Source of the DNA: Candidatus Melainabacteria bacterium
GTDB taxonomy: Bacteria; Cyanobacteriota; Vampirovibrionia; LMEP-6097
NCBI GenBank assembly: GCA_005110385.1
Contig: DUDT01000013.1
Coordinates: forward strand, 42,205 to 106,204
Direction of reading: 5' to 3'
Length of the DNA: 64,000 nucleotides
The position numbers and the translations under genes are program-made. The notes beneath the pieces are model-generated. The model made no database searches and was not told the origin of the DNA. It saw only the letters and a program-made list of their open reading frames with translations. How positions within the stretch are numbered: the stretch's first letter is position 1; every line of letters begins with the position of its first letter. Shown here piece by piece: positions 1 through 7,013 of this stretch.

Positions 1-20
1 CGAACTTCAATTTCTGCGTT
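1..20 (-). repeat. Edge fragment of the ~120-bp hairpin repeat
   Basis: The first 20 bases match the 3' end of the dispersed hairpin element on the minus strand (core AACTTCAATTTCTGCGTT). The rest of the copy, if any, lies outside the window. It sits just upstream of the aldolase promoter. Confidence 0.6.
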
Positions 21-34
21 CAGTCATAATACCG

Positions 35-43
35 TGCTAAAAT
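35..43 (+). promoter_or_regulatory. Extended -10 promoter of fba
   Basis: TGCTAAAAT fits an extended -10 (TGN plus TAAAAT) 23 bases before the aldolase start. The same motif recurs before several other genes in the window. No convincing -35 is visible. The ribosome site GAGGAG follows just before the ATG. Confidence 0.45.
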
Positions 44-66
44 TAGGCTTTTGAGGAGTAAAACTA

Positions 67-1104
67 ATGCCTGTAGCTAACTATAAACAATACGTTGAAA
101 TGCTCGATAGAGCTAAAAAAGATAAATACGCATATCCTGCGGTAAATATAACTTCACTTGCCACTATCAGTGCGACTTTAAAAGCTTTTGCTGATGCTAA
201 GTCTGATGGTATCATCCAAGTTTCCACTGGTGGAGCTGAATTCGCTTCAGGTCTAGCACAAAAAAATATGGTTTTAGGAGCAACAGTGCTTGCTGAAGCT
301 ATTCATACTTTAGCTGAAAAATATGATATTTTAGTCGCTATCCACACTGACCACTGTCAGCCAGGGAAAGTAGATTCTTTCTTAAAGCCACTTATCGCAA
401 AAACAGCAGAGAGAAGGGCTAAAGGCTTACCTAATCTATTTAACTCTCATATGTTTGATGGTTCTGAACTTTCGACTAAAGAGAACATCGCTATCGCTAA
501 AGAACTTATTAAACTCTGTAACGATAACGAAATTATTTTAGAAGTAGAAACTGGTGTAGTCGGCGGCGAAGAAGATGGAGTGGATAACTCTGGTCATTCT
601 AATGAAAAGCTTTATACGACACCAGAAGACATGCTTTACGTTTGGGAAGAATTAAGCCCGATTAACGAAAGATTTATGCTAGCTGCTACTTTCGGAAACG
701 TGCATGGTGTCTATAAACCAGGTAACGTAAAACTTACACCTAGCATCCTTAAAGAAGGTCAGGCTGCGGTTAAAGCTAAATTTGGGAAAGAACACCTATT
801 AGTATTTCATGGTGGCTCTGGTTCTGATTTAAGTGATATTCACGAAACTTTAGAATATGGCGTTATTAAAATGAACATAGACACTGATACTCAGTATGCT
901 TTCACTAGACCTATAGTGGAGCATATGTTTAAAAACTATGATGGCGTTCTTAAAATCGAAGGCGAAGTAGGTAATAAAAAAGTTTATGATCCAAGATCTT
1001 ACTTGAAGAAAGCTGAAGAAGGCATGGCTGCGAGAATTAGCCAAGCTTGTGCAGATCTTAAATCTTCTGGTAAATCAATTTATAAATCTTTAGTTACGGC
1101 TTAG
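67..1104 (+). CDS. fba: Class II fructose-bisphosphate aldolase
   Basis: Zinc-dependent aldolase that interconverts fructose 1,6-bisphosphate with glyceraldehyde 3-phosphate and dihydroxyacetone phosphate in glycolysis and gluconeogenesis; cytosolic. The 345 residues are close to the length of E. coli FbaA. Visible marks are the HTDHC motif (metal and active-site region), the GNVHGVYKPGN segment with a second zinc histidine, and the FHGGSGS phosphate-binding loop. The ATG follows a GAGGAG ribosome site. The gene stands alone, with a hairpin after its stop. A promoter-like motif lies about 25 bases upstream, beside a fragment of the dispersed repeat. Confidence 0.96.
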   Translation: MPVANYKQYVEMLDRAKKDKYAYPAVNITSLATISATLKAFADAKSDGIIQVSTGGAEFASGLAQKNMVLGATVLAEAIHTLAEKYDILVAIHTDHCQPGKVDSFLKPLIAKTAERRAKGLPNLFNSHMFDGSELSTKENIAIAKELIKLCNDNEIILEVETGVVGGEEDGVDNSGHSNEKLYTTPEDMLYVWEELSPINERFMLAATFGNVHGVYKPGNVKLTPSILKEGQAAVKAKFGKEHLLVFHGGSGSDLSDIHETLEYGVIKMNIDTDTQYAFTRPIVEHMFKNYDGVLKIEGEVGNKKVYDPRSYLKKAEEGMAARISQACADLKSSGKSIYKSLVTA

Positions 1105-1129
1105 TTTTTAAATTATTAAAAAATAATAC

Positions 1130-1171
1130 AAAATCACCTTGAAATGTGTTAATATATTTTAAGGTGATTTT
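1130..1171 (+). terminator. Hairpin between fba and the next gene
   Basis: AAAATCACCTT and AAGGTGATTTT form an 11-bp stem around a loop of about 20 bases. The 3' arm runs into T-rich sequence, so it may terminate fba transcripts. The loop contains TGTTAATAT (1147-1155), a possible extended -10. The 3' arm also contains the AAGGTGA ribosome site of the gene at 1175, so terminator, promoter and ribosome site overlap. Confidence 0.45.
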
Positions 1172-1174
1172 ATT

Positions 1175-1639
1175 ATGGGTTTCAATCCGCTCTTAGATAT
1201 GGCAATGAAATTTTTAGGCAATACTGCTCCTCAGGGAGCAGCAACTGGACAGAGGACAGTGGCAGAACAAAAGCCAGAAACACCTCTTGAACAGGTTAAT
1301 CTTGCCGTTCGTGGAACAAATCCACAAGAGCTAACTCAATTACATGCAGCAGAAAAGCAAGCAGTGACTACCCGAGCTATAACACCTGAAATTATAGACA
1401 ATGGGGGAGCAGGACATTTAACGTTAAATAAACAATCAAATCAAGATAGCCCCGCAATTAAACTAGAAATTTCTCACACAACTGTAGAGAATTTAAAGCC
1501 TATACTTTTGGCTTTCACAGATCTAGTTAAAAATCTTTTACCTGAATTAGTAGCCACCGCTAAGCCCGTGTTACAAGCTTTATCCCAAGCAAGTTCTAAT
1601 CCAGCAAACACAGCAAGTACTGCTGCAAACACAGCTTAG
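1175..1639 (+). CDS. Hypothetical protein, Ala/Gln/Thr-rich
   Basis: Unrecognised protein of 154 residues. It starts MGFNPLLDMAMKFLG, an amphipathic helix-like segment. A polar Gln/Thr/Pro-rich stretch follows, then a more hydrophobic segment around residues 105-140, and the tail is rich in Ala, Asn and Thr. No signal peptide or known motif is visible. The ATG has a good AAGGTGA ribosome site that lies in the arm of the preceding hairpin. It precedes the cluster of small membrane-protein genes and may belong to the same accessory patch, but no shared sequence shows this. Confidence 0.6.
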   Translation: MGFNPLLDMAMKFLGNTAPQGAATGQRTVAEQKPETPLEQVNLAVRGTNPQELTQLHAAEKQAVTTRAITPEIIDNGGAGHLTLNKQSNQDSPAIKLEISHTTVENLKPILLAFTDLVKNLLPELVATAKPVLQALSQASSNPANTASTAANTA

Positions 1640-1723
1640 TAAAGCGTTTGCTTTTAAGTTAAATAGGCAAAGTAAAATTAATCCAGAGCTCCATTTTCCT
1701 TCATTCTTGGTGACCATCTATCT

Positions 1724-2023
1724 TTGAAGAAAAATGACCCCTTAAAATTTCAGAAAAAATTCAGCATACTCATATTTGTGCCAGATTATAAAAAAGTCAA
1801 TGAATATCGTATTGAAATTATTAAGTCACTAGGTTTCTGGCTTATAAGCCCGACTGGTTTAGTGGTTTATATGTTTTTATTTGATGATACTAAATTATTT
1901 CAAGAAATGAATTTAATAAAAGGCATGATAGCTTTACTGCTACTAGTTTCTGGGATAAAATGCTTAGATAAAGCTTATGAAATAAATAAAGAGCTTGATA
2001 AAGAGGAAAGCTACAATGTCTAA
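1724..2023 (+). CDS. Small two-helix membrane protein
   Basis: Predicted 99-residue protein starting at a TTG. It has two hydrophobic segments (about residues 36-53 and 65-80) and ends in a charged tail. The start is weak: there is no clear ribosome site, and the first codons lie in a 24-base sequence repeated exactly at 10777-10800. The stop overlaps the ATG of the next small gene, whose ribosome site GAGGAAA lies in this gene's last codons. This looks like translational coupling. No family recognised. Confidence 0.45.
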   Translation: MKKNDPLKFQKKFSILIFVPDYKKVNEYRIEIIKSLGFWLISPTGLVVYMFLFDDTKLFQEMNLIKGMIALLLLVSGIKCLDKAYEINKELDKEESYNV

Positions 2024-2280
2024 AACACTGCTCATAGAGATACAACAAGCGTCACTAGTACTTTTCAATGTTGCATGCCTCTACATTGGCATTCACTGGG
2101 TTCTTTTCAGAGATCGTTCCAAGGATAAAAAAACTAAAAAAATTACACAGTCATAATATTAAAAACTTTCTTGGAAAATCTTTTACGATAATAGGTCTAA
2201 TCTTCGGGTTCTTATTTGCTTATGGAGGTTACATAATGCTTTTAATGAGTTACCATAAAATAAGACGCTGGGAGGATTAG
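2016..2280 (+). pseudogene. Frameshifted small membrane-protein gene, copy 1 of 3
   Basis: Starts MSKTLLIEIQQASLVLFNVA behind a GAGGAAA ribosome site and matches the copy at 2527. After the codons for ACLY the two copies differ by 2 bases (ATTGG here against ACCCCCG there). This pushes copy 1 into a frame that stops at 2156. The lost frame continues as LAFTGFFSE, a basic segment and a second hydrophobic helix ending MSYHKIRRWED at 2280. The ancestral product was probably a two-helix membrane protein of about 85 residues. Either product could still be made, but inactivation by indel is the simplest reading. Confidence 0.6.
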
Positions 2281-2283
2281 AAT

Positions 2284-2463
2284 ATGGCTTGGGATTATTT
2301 TTTTACTATGTCGGCTATTACAGTCCTATTTTTTCTTTTAATTTATCGCTTGCATTATGGGTTTTATAAAATTGATTTAGAATGTGGTGATAAAAATGCA
2401 GTAAAGCCCACATTAGCAGAGGTTTTTCTTGGGATTAGAAAAAAGAAGTCTGAGGAAAAATGA
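2284..2463 (+). CDS. Small single-helix membrane protein (59 aa)
   Basis: Open frame MAWDYFFTMSAITVLFFLL, followed by a basic and polar tail ending KKKSEEK. One N-terminal transmembrane helix (about residues 8-22) is predicted. The start lies 4 bases after the preceding frame and has GGGAGGA just upstream, a strong ribosome site. A truncated second copy at 3141-3289 keeps the same C-terminal codons, with mostly silent or conservative changes. This suggests the frame was once under coding constraint. Not assigned to a family; too short for most automatic gene calling. Confidence 0.5.
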   Translation: MAWDYFFTMSAITVLFFLLIYRLHYGFYKIDLECGDKNAVKPTLAEVFLGIRKKKSEEK

Positions 2464-2526
2464 CCCCGTTTTTTATGTTCATTTATTGGAGAACAATCTG
2501 CTGTAGGTGATCAGAGAAGAACTGCA

Positions 2527-2706
2527 ATGTCTAAAACACTACTCATAGAGCTACAACAAGCTTCACTGGTACTTTTCAACGTCGCATGCCTCTACACCCC
2601 CGCATTCACTGGGTTCTTTTCAGAGACCGCTCCAAGGAAAAAACTAAAAAACTTAAACAGCCTTAATACCATTCTGGAAAATTCTGTTGAGTCACTAAAA
2701 CTCTGA
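2527..2706 (+). CDS. Small membrane protein, copy 2 of 3 (59 aa)
   Basis: Reads MSKTLLIELQQASLVLFNVA then CLYTPAFTGFFSE and a basic and polar tail. It is the least damaged member of three related copies (2016, 2527, 3356). The hydrophobic N-terminal half could be a membrane helix or an uncleaved signal. Compared with the frame recoverable from copy 1, it lacks the second hydrophobic helix, so it may itself be truncated. The upstream AGAGAAGAA is only a fair ribosome site. Function unknown. Confidence 0.4.
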   Translation: MSKTLLIELQQASLVLFNVACLYTPAFTGFFSETAPRKKLKNLNSLNTILENSVESLKL

Positions 2707-2803
2707 ACCAAGTTCAAGAACACGAATTCCGCACCATAGACTATAAAAGCTGCATTTTACTTAAAAAAATTATGAGCAAAAATTTTACATTTATTTCCAC
2801 ATT

Positions 2804-2812
2804 TGTTAATAT
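2804..2812 (+). promoter_or_regulatory. Extended -10-like motif in shared peptide-gene leader
   Basis: TGTTAATAT about 54 bases before the start at 2866. It lies in a leader of about 65 bases that is repeated almost unchanged before the gene at 3696 and ends in AGGAGAAAAT plus ATG. Conservation of this leader while the coding sequences differ completely supports a real promoter and 5' UTR. Confidence 0.45.
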
Positions 2813-2865
2813 TTTAAATATAAGTTAAGTACACAAGTATAAATTAATTGAGGAGAAAATAGATT

Positions 2866-3105
2866 ATGGCACCAAAGATACTTGGTCCAAGGGATCGACT
2901 TACGTACCTTAGAATGGGTGCTAATGAAGGTCATACTCCACAAATGGGTGCTAATGAAGGTCATACTCCACAAGCTGACTCAAATCAGCCCTGGAACTTT
3001 CGTCCACAAGCTTATATAGAAGAGAATGAACCTAATGAGCAAGTGGGTTCATCAAGCAGACAATTAGGAGTAGCTTTAGCAACTAATCCAGAGCAACTTA
3101 GTTAA
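2866..3105 (+). CDS. Small hydrophilic protein with a tandem decapeptide
   Basis: A 79-residue protein with a strong ribosome site (GAGGAGAAAA). Residues about 26-45 are two identical copies of MGANEGHTPQ, encoded by a perfect 30-base tandem duplication. The rest is polar (Asn, Gln, Pro, Ser) with no signal peptide or membrane helix. The leader is shared with the alanine-rich peptide gene at 3696, so the two may be regulated alike. Function unknown. The tandem repeat suggests slippage or length variation. Confidence 0.55.
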   Translation: MAPKILGPRDRLTYLRMGANEGHTPQMGANEGHTPQADSNQPWNFRPQAYIEENEPNEQVGSSSRQLGVALATNPEQLS

Positions 3106-3140
3106 TTCTCAGCCCTATTTTTCTTCATTCTCGGCAGGCA

Positions 3141-3289
3141 TCTATTACAGTCCTATTTTTTCTTTTAATTTATCGCTTGCATTATGGATTTTATAAAATC
3201 GATTTAGAATGTGGCGATAAAAATGCAGTAAAGCCCACATTAGCAGAGGTTTTTCTTGGGATTAGGAAAAAGAAGTCTGAGGAAAAATG
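3141..3289 (+). pseudogene. 5'-truncated copy of the 59-aa membrane-protein gene
   Basis: From CTATTACAGTCC onward the sequence matches 2309-2463 with about 5% differences and ends in the same SEEK-stop. The first eight or so codons and the ribosome site are replaced by sequence like that near 1690-1715. No start remains in frame at the expected place. It marks a segmental duplication of the small-gene module. Confidence 0.6.
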
Positions 3290-3355
3290 ACTCCATTCTT
3301 TATGTTCATTTATTGGAGAACAATCTGTTGTAGGTGATCAGAGACGAAAGCTGCA

Positions 3356-3548
3356 ATGTCTAAAACACTACTCATATAGATACAACAAGCTTCCCTAGCG
3401 CTTTTTAATGTCGCATACCTCTAAATCCCGACATTCACTAGGTTCTTTTCCGAAATTAGGACTACACAAGGGATATGAAAAAATTTCCAGATCAAAATGG
3501 TATTTTGATATTAAGTCTGAAAACTCTAAACCAAGTTCAGAAACATGA
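3356..3548 (+). pseudogene. Nonsense-mutated small membrane-protein gene, copy 3 of 3
   Basis: Starts MSKTLLI like copies 1 and 2, but the eighth codon is TAG (GAG in the others). Further on, CTCTAA replaces CTCTAC, a second stop in the same frame. Homology to copy 2 continues through the CATTCAC and GGTTCTTTTC segment and more weakly to about 3548. It is clearly degenerate. Confidence 0.6.
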
Positions 3549-3633
3549 ATTCTGCACTGTAAACGATAGCAGTTAAAATTTAATTGAAAAATATTTTTTT
3601 CGAACAAAAAAACTTTACTTATATTTTTATATT

Positions 3634-3642
3634 TGTTAATAT
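3634..3642 (+). promoter_or_regulatory. Extended -10-like motif, second copy of the leader
   Basis: TGTTAATAT in the leader duplicated from 2804. From here to the start at 3696 the two leaders match at most positions, including TAAATATAAGTTAAGTAC and the AGGAGAAAAT ribosome site. Confidence 0.45.
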
Positions 3643-3695
3643 CTTAAATATAAGTTAAGTACGTAAGTACAAATCAATCAAGGAGAAAATAAATT

Positions 3696-3845
3696 ATGGT
3701 ATCATGTAGACCCGCATCATTCACAGCAGCTCCAGCAGCAGTAGCAGCAGCTCCAGTAGCAGCAGCTCCAGTAGCAGCAGCTCCAGTAGCAGCAGCTCCA
3801 GCTGTTGAAAATAGACCAGCAGCAGCAGCTTTAGCAGCTAAATAA
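3696..3845 (+). CDS. Alanine-rich peptide (49 aa)
   Basis: Short open frame starting MVSCRPASFTAAPAAVA, then several copies of APVAA encoded by a 15-base tandem repeat, and ending AALAAK. It has a strong AAGGAGAAAAT ribosome site and the same leader as the gene at 2866. Such a low-complexity Ala/Pro/Val product could be a flexible or secreted peptide, but no signal sequence is obvious. A long opposite-strand open frame over the same bases is a by-product of the GCA/GCT repeat. It is followed by a strong terminator at 3911. Confidence 0.5.
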   Translation: MVSCRPASFTAAPAAVAAAPVAAAPVAAAPVAAAPAVENRPAAAALAAK

Positions 3846-3910
3846 TCGCAGAAATTTCTAATTCCCTGCAACGGTGCATAAAACAACTTAGTAACCCTAA
3901 GCTTAAATAA

Positions 3911-3955
3911 CTAGAAAGAGAAAACCCCGCCACAAGCGGGGTTTTCTCTTTCTAG
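3911..3955. terminator. Strong 20-bp terminator hairpin
   Basis: A perfect 20-bp inverted repeat (CTAGAAAGAGAAAACCCCGC and its complement) around the loop CACAA. The GC-rich base is followed by T-rich sequence on either side. It can act on both strands and closes the small-gene module. Confidence 0.85.
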
Positions 3956-3973
3956 TCTAAATCAGTAAAAAGC

Positions 3974-4037
3974 ACTGTTGCCGAACTTTAATTTCTGCAT
4001 TTTCGCCCAGCCTTGAACTTGCATATTCGGCAACAGT
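3974..4037 (-). repeat. Short derivative of the hairpin repeat
   Basis: 64-base element with perfect 12-base arms (ACTGTTGCCGAA and TTCGGCAACAGT). Inside it holds the 5' part (GCAAGTTCAAGGCTGG on the minus strand) and the 3' part (CGAAAATGCAGAAATTAAAG) of the ~120-bp element, with the middle deleted. The sequence AGTAAAAA appears on both sides and could be a target duplication. Confidence 0.75.
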
Positions 4038-4102
4038 AAAAATCCCCTAAAGTCTAAATCATGCTTCGCTAAATTTTAAGCTTAGAGCTGTGAGTCCCAC
4101 AA

Positions 4103-4297
4103 TTTTTAGATAATAAAAAATATTTACTAAATTTTACTGAATACCCTTGGTTTAAAAATGCCTCAGGTGAAGAAATATTAAACGTTAAACTCTTAAACTC
4201 CCATCACCTTTACTAGGAATCCTTAGACATCGACCTAGAGCTGGATTTGATTAAAAACCCTGCTAGTTATCCACTTTCATTTAAGAATGTGGTTTAA
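4103..4297 (+). pseudogene. DUF2442-family gene with an internal stop
   Basis: A 65-codon frame reads KKYLLNFTEYPWFKNA, then EEILNVKLLNSHHLY, then TAG, and continues in the same frame as ESLDIDLELDLIKNP and YPLSFKNVV before TAA. This matches my recall of DUF2442 proteins, where LYW(P/E) precedes LDIDL, so TGG to TAG is a likely single-base inactivation. No start codon is evident upstream. These proteins often sit beside RelE/ParE- or DUF4160-type partners; none is seen here. Confidence 0.6.
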
Positions 4298-4309
4298 TAT
4301 GCATCCAAT

Positions 4310-5128
4310 CTAGTACGTATCTATCATCGCCCCAGCAGCGATTAAAACCTGTCCGCTTACATAACTAGATAAATCTGAAGCGAAGAAAAGTGCTATGTTA
4401 GCGATATCCTGAGGCTTACCCATACCTTCTTTACGCTGAAGTCCAGTCTGAGAGTAAAGCACCTGAATCATCTGCATCTGCTGTTCTGGGATACCTAGCT
4501 TAGGATCATCTGAGGGAGCGGTAGTTAACCTAGTTTCAATAAAACCAGGTGCTATAGAATTACATCTGATATTAAACCTAGCCCATTCCTTAGCTACAGT
4601 GCGAGTTATACCATTAATACCAGCTTTAGCAGCAGCATAATTAATCTGCCCAGCGTTTCCTTTCACCCCAGAAGTAGATGAAATATTAATAATAGATCTA
4701 GTAGCGGCTACGCCTTCATCTTTAGCCTTATCACGCATAGCTGGGACGCTTGCCTGAATCATGTTATAAGTGCCTTTAAGATTTACATCTATAACGAAGT
4801 TCCATTCATCAGCTGTCATCTTATGAATTACCGCATCTCTAGTGATTCCAGCGATATTGGCTAAAATATCTACTCCACTTGGAGAAAATTCTAAAGCCTT
4901 GCTAAAGACATCTTTACAGTCACTCTCTTTGGTTATATTCGCCGTTTTATAAACAGCTTTGTAACCCTTTACTGTAAGCTCTTCTAAAACTTCTTTCAGC
5001 GGAGCCTCATCTATATCGACTAGAACTAAATTCGCACCATGCTCAGCATACAGAAGTGCCGTGGCCTTACCGATACCCCTTCCGGCACCAGTTACTACTG
5101 CTGTCTTATTTTCTAAAAGCTTAGTCAT
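4310..5128 (-). CDS. SDR-family oxidoreductase (FabG-like)
   Basis: Short-chain dehydrogenase/reductase of 272 residues, probably a 3-oxoacyl-ACP or acetoacetyl-CoA reductase using NADPH. The Rossmann TGAGRGIGKATA motif is at the N terminus, followed by NIAG. The catalytic Ser is in SSTSGVKGN, and Tyr and Lys are in YAAAKAG. Residues about 215-240 form a lid longer than in classical FabG. No other fatty acid genes are adjacent, so the substrate is not fixed. It is divergent from sdhA, with an 85-base gap that holds the sdhA promoter motif. Confidence 0.85.
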   Translation of the reverse strand: MTKLLENKTAVVTGAGRGIGKATALLYAEHGANLVLVDIDEAPLKEVLEELTVKGYKAVYKTANITKESDCKDVFSKALEFSPSGVDILANIAGITRDAVIHKMTADEWNFVIDVNLKGTYNMIQASVPAMRDKAKDEGVAATRSIINISSTSGVKGNAGQINYAAAKAGINGITRTVAKEWARFNIRCNSIAPGFIETRLTTAPSDDPKLGIPEQQMQMIQVLYSQTGLQRKEGMGKPQDIANIALFFASDLSSYVSGQVLIAAGAMIDTY

Positions 5129-5180
5129 AATGACATAATACCCAGAAAAGCTGATATCTTCTACTAGCTTTAGACAATAC

Positions 5181-5189
5181 TGTTAAAAT
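5181..5189 (+). promoter_or_regulatory. Extended -10 promoter of sdhA
   Basis: TGTTAAAAT, 24 bases before the sdhA start. It matches motifs before rplC, the TPP riboswitch and the sulfatase gene. No clear -35 is present. Confidence 0.5.
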
Positions 5190-5213
5190 GAAGACTGGGT
5201 AAAATTTTATTGT

Positions 5214-6962
5214 ATGTCTAAAGTAGATCAAAAAATTGTAGTAGTTGGTGGTGGACTCGGAGGCTTAGCTGCTGTACTAAATGCAGTGCAGAAAGGAGCT
5301 AGTGTGGATTTAATATCCATAGTCCCAGTAAAACGTTCTCACTCAGCATGTGCCCAAGGTGGTATCAATGCTGCTAAAAACATCAAAGGTGAAGGCGATA
5401 GCGTAGAGAAGCATGCTTTTGACACAGTTTATGGTGGTGATTTCTTAGCGAATCAAGGTCCTATAGTGAGAATGTGTAAGGCTGCACCAAGTGTAATTGA
5501 TCTGTTCGATAGATTCGGAGTAATGTTTAACAGAACTCCAGAAGGACATTTAGATTTCAGAAGATTTGGTGGAACGCTTTATCACAGAACTGCTTTCGCT
5601 GGAGCTACTACTGGTCAGCAGCTACTTTATTCTCTAGATGAGCAAGTAAGAAGATTCGAAGCGCAAGGAAAAGTTACTAAATACGAAGGCTGGGAAATGC
5701 TTTCTAATATTATCGATGATAACGGTATCTGTAGGGGCATAGTCGCTCAAAACCTAGATACCATGGAGCTTAGGGCCTTTAAAGCGAACGCTGTTATTAT
5801 AGCTACTGGTGGACCAGGGAACGTCTTCGGCAGATCGACTAACGGCACTATTAATAATGGTATTGCAGCTTCTACTTCATTTAAACAAGGCGTAAAATAT
5901 GCGAACGGGGAGTTTATTCAAGTACACCCGACTGCGATACCCGGCTCTGATAAAGATAGATTAATGTCAGAATCCGCTCGTGGTGAAGGTGGTAGAATTT
6001 GGACTTGGAAAAATGGTGAGAAATGGTATTTCCTTGAAGAAAAATATCCTAAATATGGGAACTTAGTCCCACGTGATATAGCGACTAGAGAAATTTTCGA
6101 TGTAGTCCATAAACAAGGTCTAGGAGTACATGGTAGACCATTTGTCTATTTAGACTTAACTCATAAAACGCGTGAAGAATTAGATAAGAAACTAGGCGGT
6201 ATTCTAGAGATTTATGAGAAATTTAAAGGTGTCGATCCACGTGAAGTTCCGATGGAAGTTTTCCCTTCAGTGCATTACAGTATGGGCGGTCTGTGGGTAG
6301 ATAATGAAAAACAGATGACTAATATACCCGGTCTTTTTGCTGCTGGAGAGTGTGAATATCAGTATCATGGAGCGAACAGGTTGGGAGCGAACAGCTTACT
6401 ATCTTGTACCTTTGGTGGTCTGGAAGCTGGTCTTGCCGTATTAGATTACATTAACGGACTAGAAAAATCCTATACTGATATAGATGAAAGTATTTTTAAT
6501 AGACAGTTAGAAGCAGAGCAGTCCTTAATTAATAAATTAACGAATCAGTCTGGTAAAGAGAATGCAAGAGCAATTCATATTGATCTTGGAAACATGATGA
6601 CTAAGCATGTAACCGTAGTAAGGTACGATAAAGATTTATCAGATACGCTAGAAGGCATTAAAGGCTTAAGAGATAAATTTAAACAGGTCCAAATCCCAGA
6701 TACTAGTAAATGGGCAAACCAAAGTTTATTTTATATGAGAGAACTTCATCACATGTTTGATCTTGCTGAAGTTATCACTAAAAGTGCTCTTCTCAGAAAA
6801 GAATCTCGTGGAGCTCACTATAAGCCAGAATATCCTGATCGCAATGATAGTGATTGGTTAAAAACGACTATCGCTAGTTATAAAAATGGGGAAGTAGATA
6901 TTTCTTATGAGCCAGTTGATACCTCGCATTTTGAGCCTATTTTAAGAAATTACTCTAAATAA
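5214..6962 (+). CDS. sdhA: Fumarate reductase/succinate dehydrogenase flavoprotein
   Basis: FAD subunit that interconverts succinate and fumarate, coupled to the quinone pool. The 582 residues start with the GGGLGGLAA dinucleotide fold. SHSACAQGGINAA carries the histidine that usually binds FAD covalently. HPTAIPGS and SARGEGGRIW supply active-site residues, and HYSMGGLWVD and GANRLGANSLL are FAD-domain motifs. It resembles the Bacillus/Wolinella menaquinone-type branch more than E. coli SdhA. The iron-sulfur and membrane-anchor subunits are not in the window, which is unusual, because these genes are normally adjacent. Confidence 0.93.
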   Translation: MSKVDQKIVVVGGGLGGLAAVLNAVQKGASVDLISIVPVKRSHSACAQGGINAAKNIKGEGDSVEKHAFDTVYGGDFLANQGPIVRMCKAAPSVIDLFDRFGVMFNRTPEGHLDFRRFGGTLYHRTAFAGATTGQQLLYSLDEQVRRFEAQGKVTKYEGWEMLSNIIDDNGICRGIVAQNLDTMELRAFKANAVIIATGGPGNVFGRSTNGTINNGIAASTSFKQGVKYANGEFIQVHPTAIPGSDKDRLMSESARGEGGRIWTWKNGEKWYFLEEKYPKYGNLVPRDIATREIFDVVHKQGLGVHGRPFVYLDLTHKTREELDKKLGGILEIYEKFKGVDPREVPMEVFPSVHYSMGGLWVDNEKQMTNIPGLFAAGECEYQYHGANRLGANSLLSCTFGGLEAGLAVLDYINGLEKSYTDIDESIFNRQLEAEQSLINKLTNQSGKENARAIHIDLGNMMTKHVTVVRYDKDLSDTLEGIKGLRDKFKQVQIPDTSKWANQSLFYMRELHHMFDLAEVITKSALLRKESRGAHYKPEYPDRNDSDWLKTTIASYKNGEVDISYEPVDTSHFEPILRNYSK

Positions 6963-7013
6963 TTCACAGATTTAAATACAACTAAAACTCCATTTCACGA
7001 AAAGGCTATAATC

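Noticed and set aside
2016..3548. Possible CRISPR or other spaced repeat array
   Set aside because: The repeated units are hundreds of bases long, carry coding remnants and lack short regular repeats with unique spacers.
3674..3886. Minus-strand open frame rich in Ala and Thr
   Set aside because: It is the complement of the GCA/GCT tandem repeat of the plus-strand peptide gene at 3696, which has a strong ribosome site; the minus frame has none.
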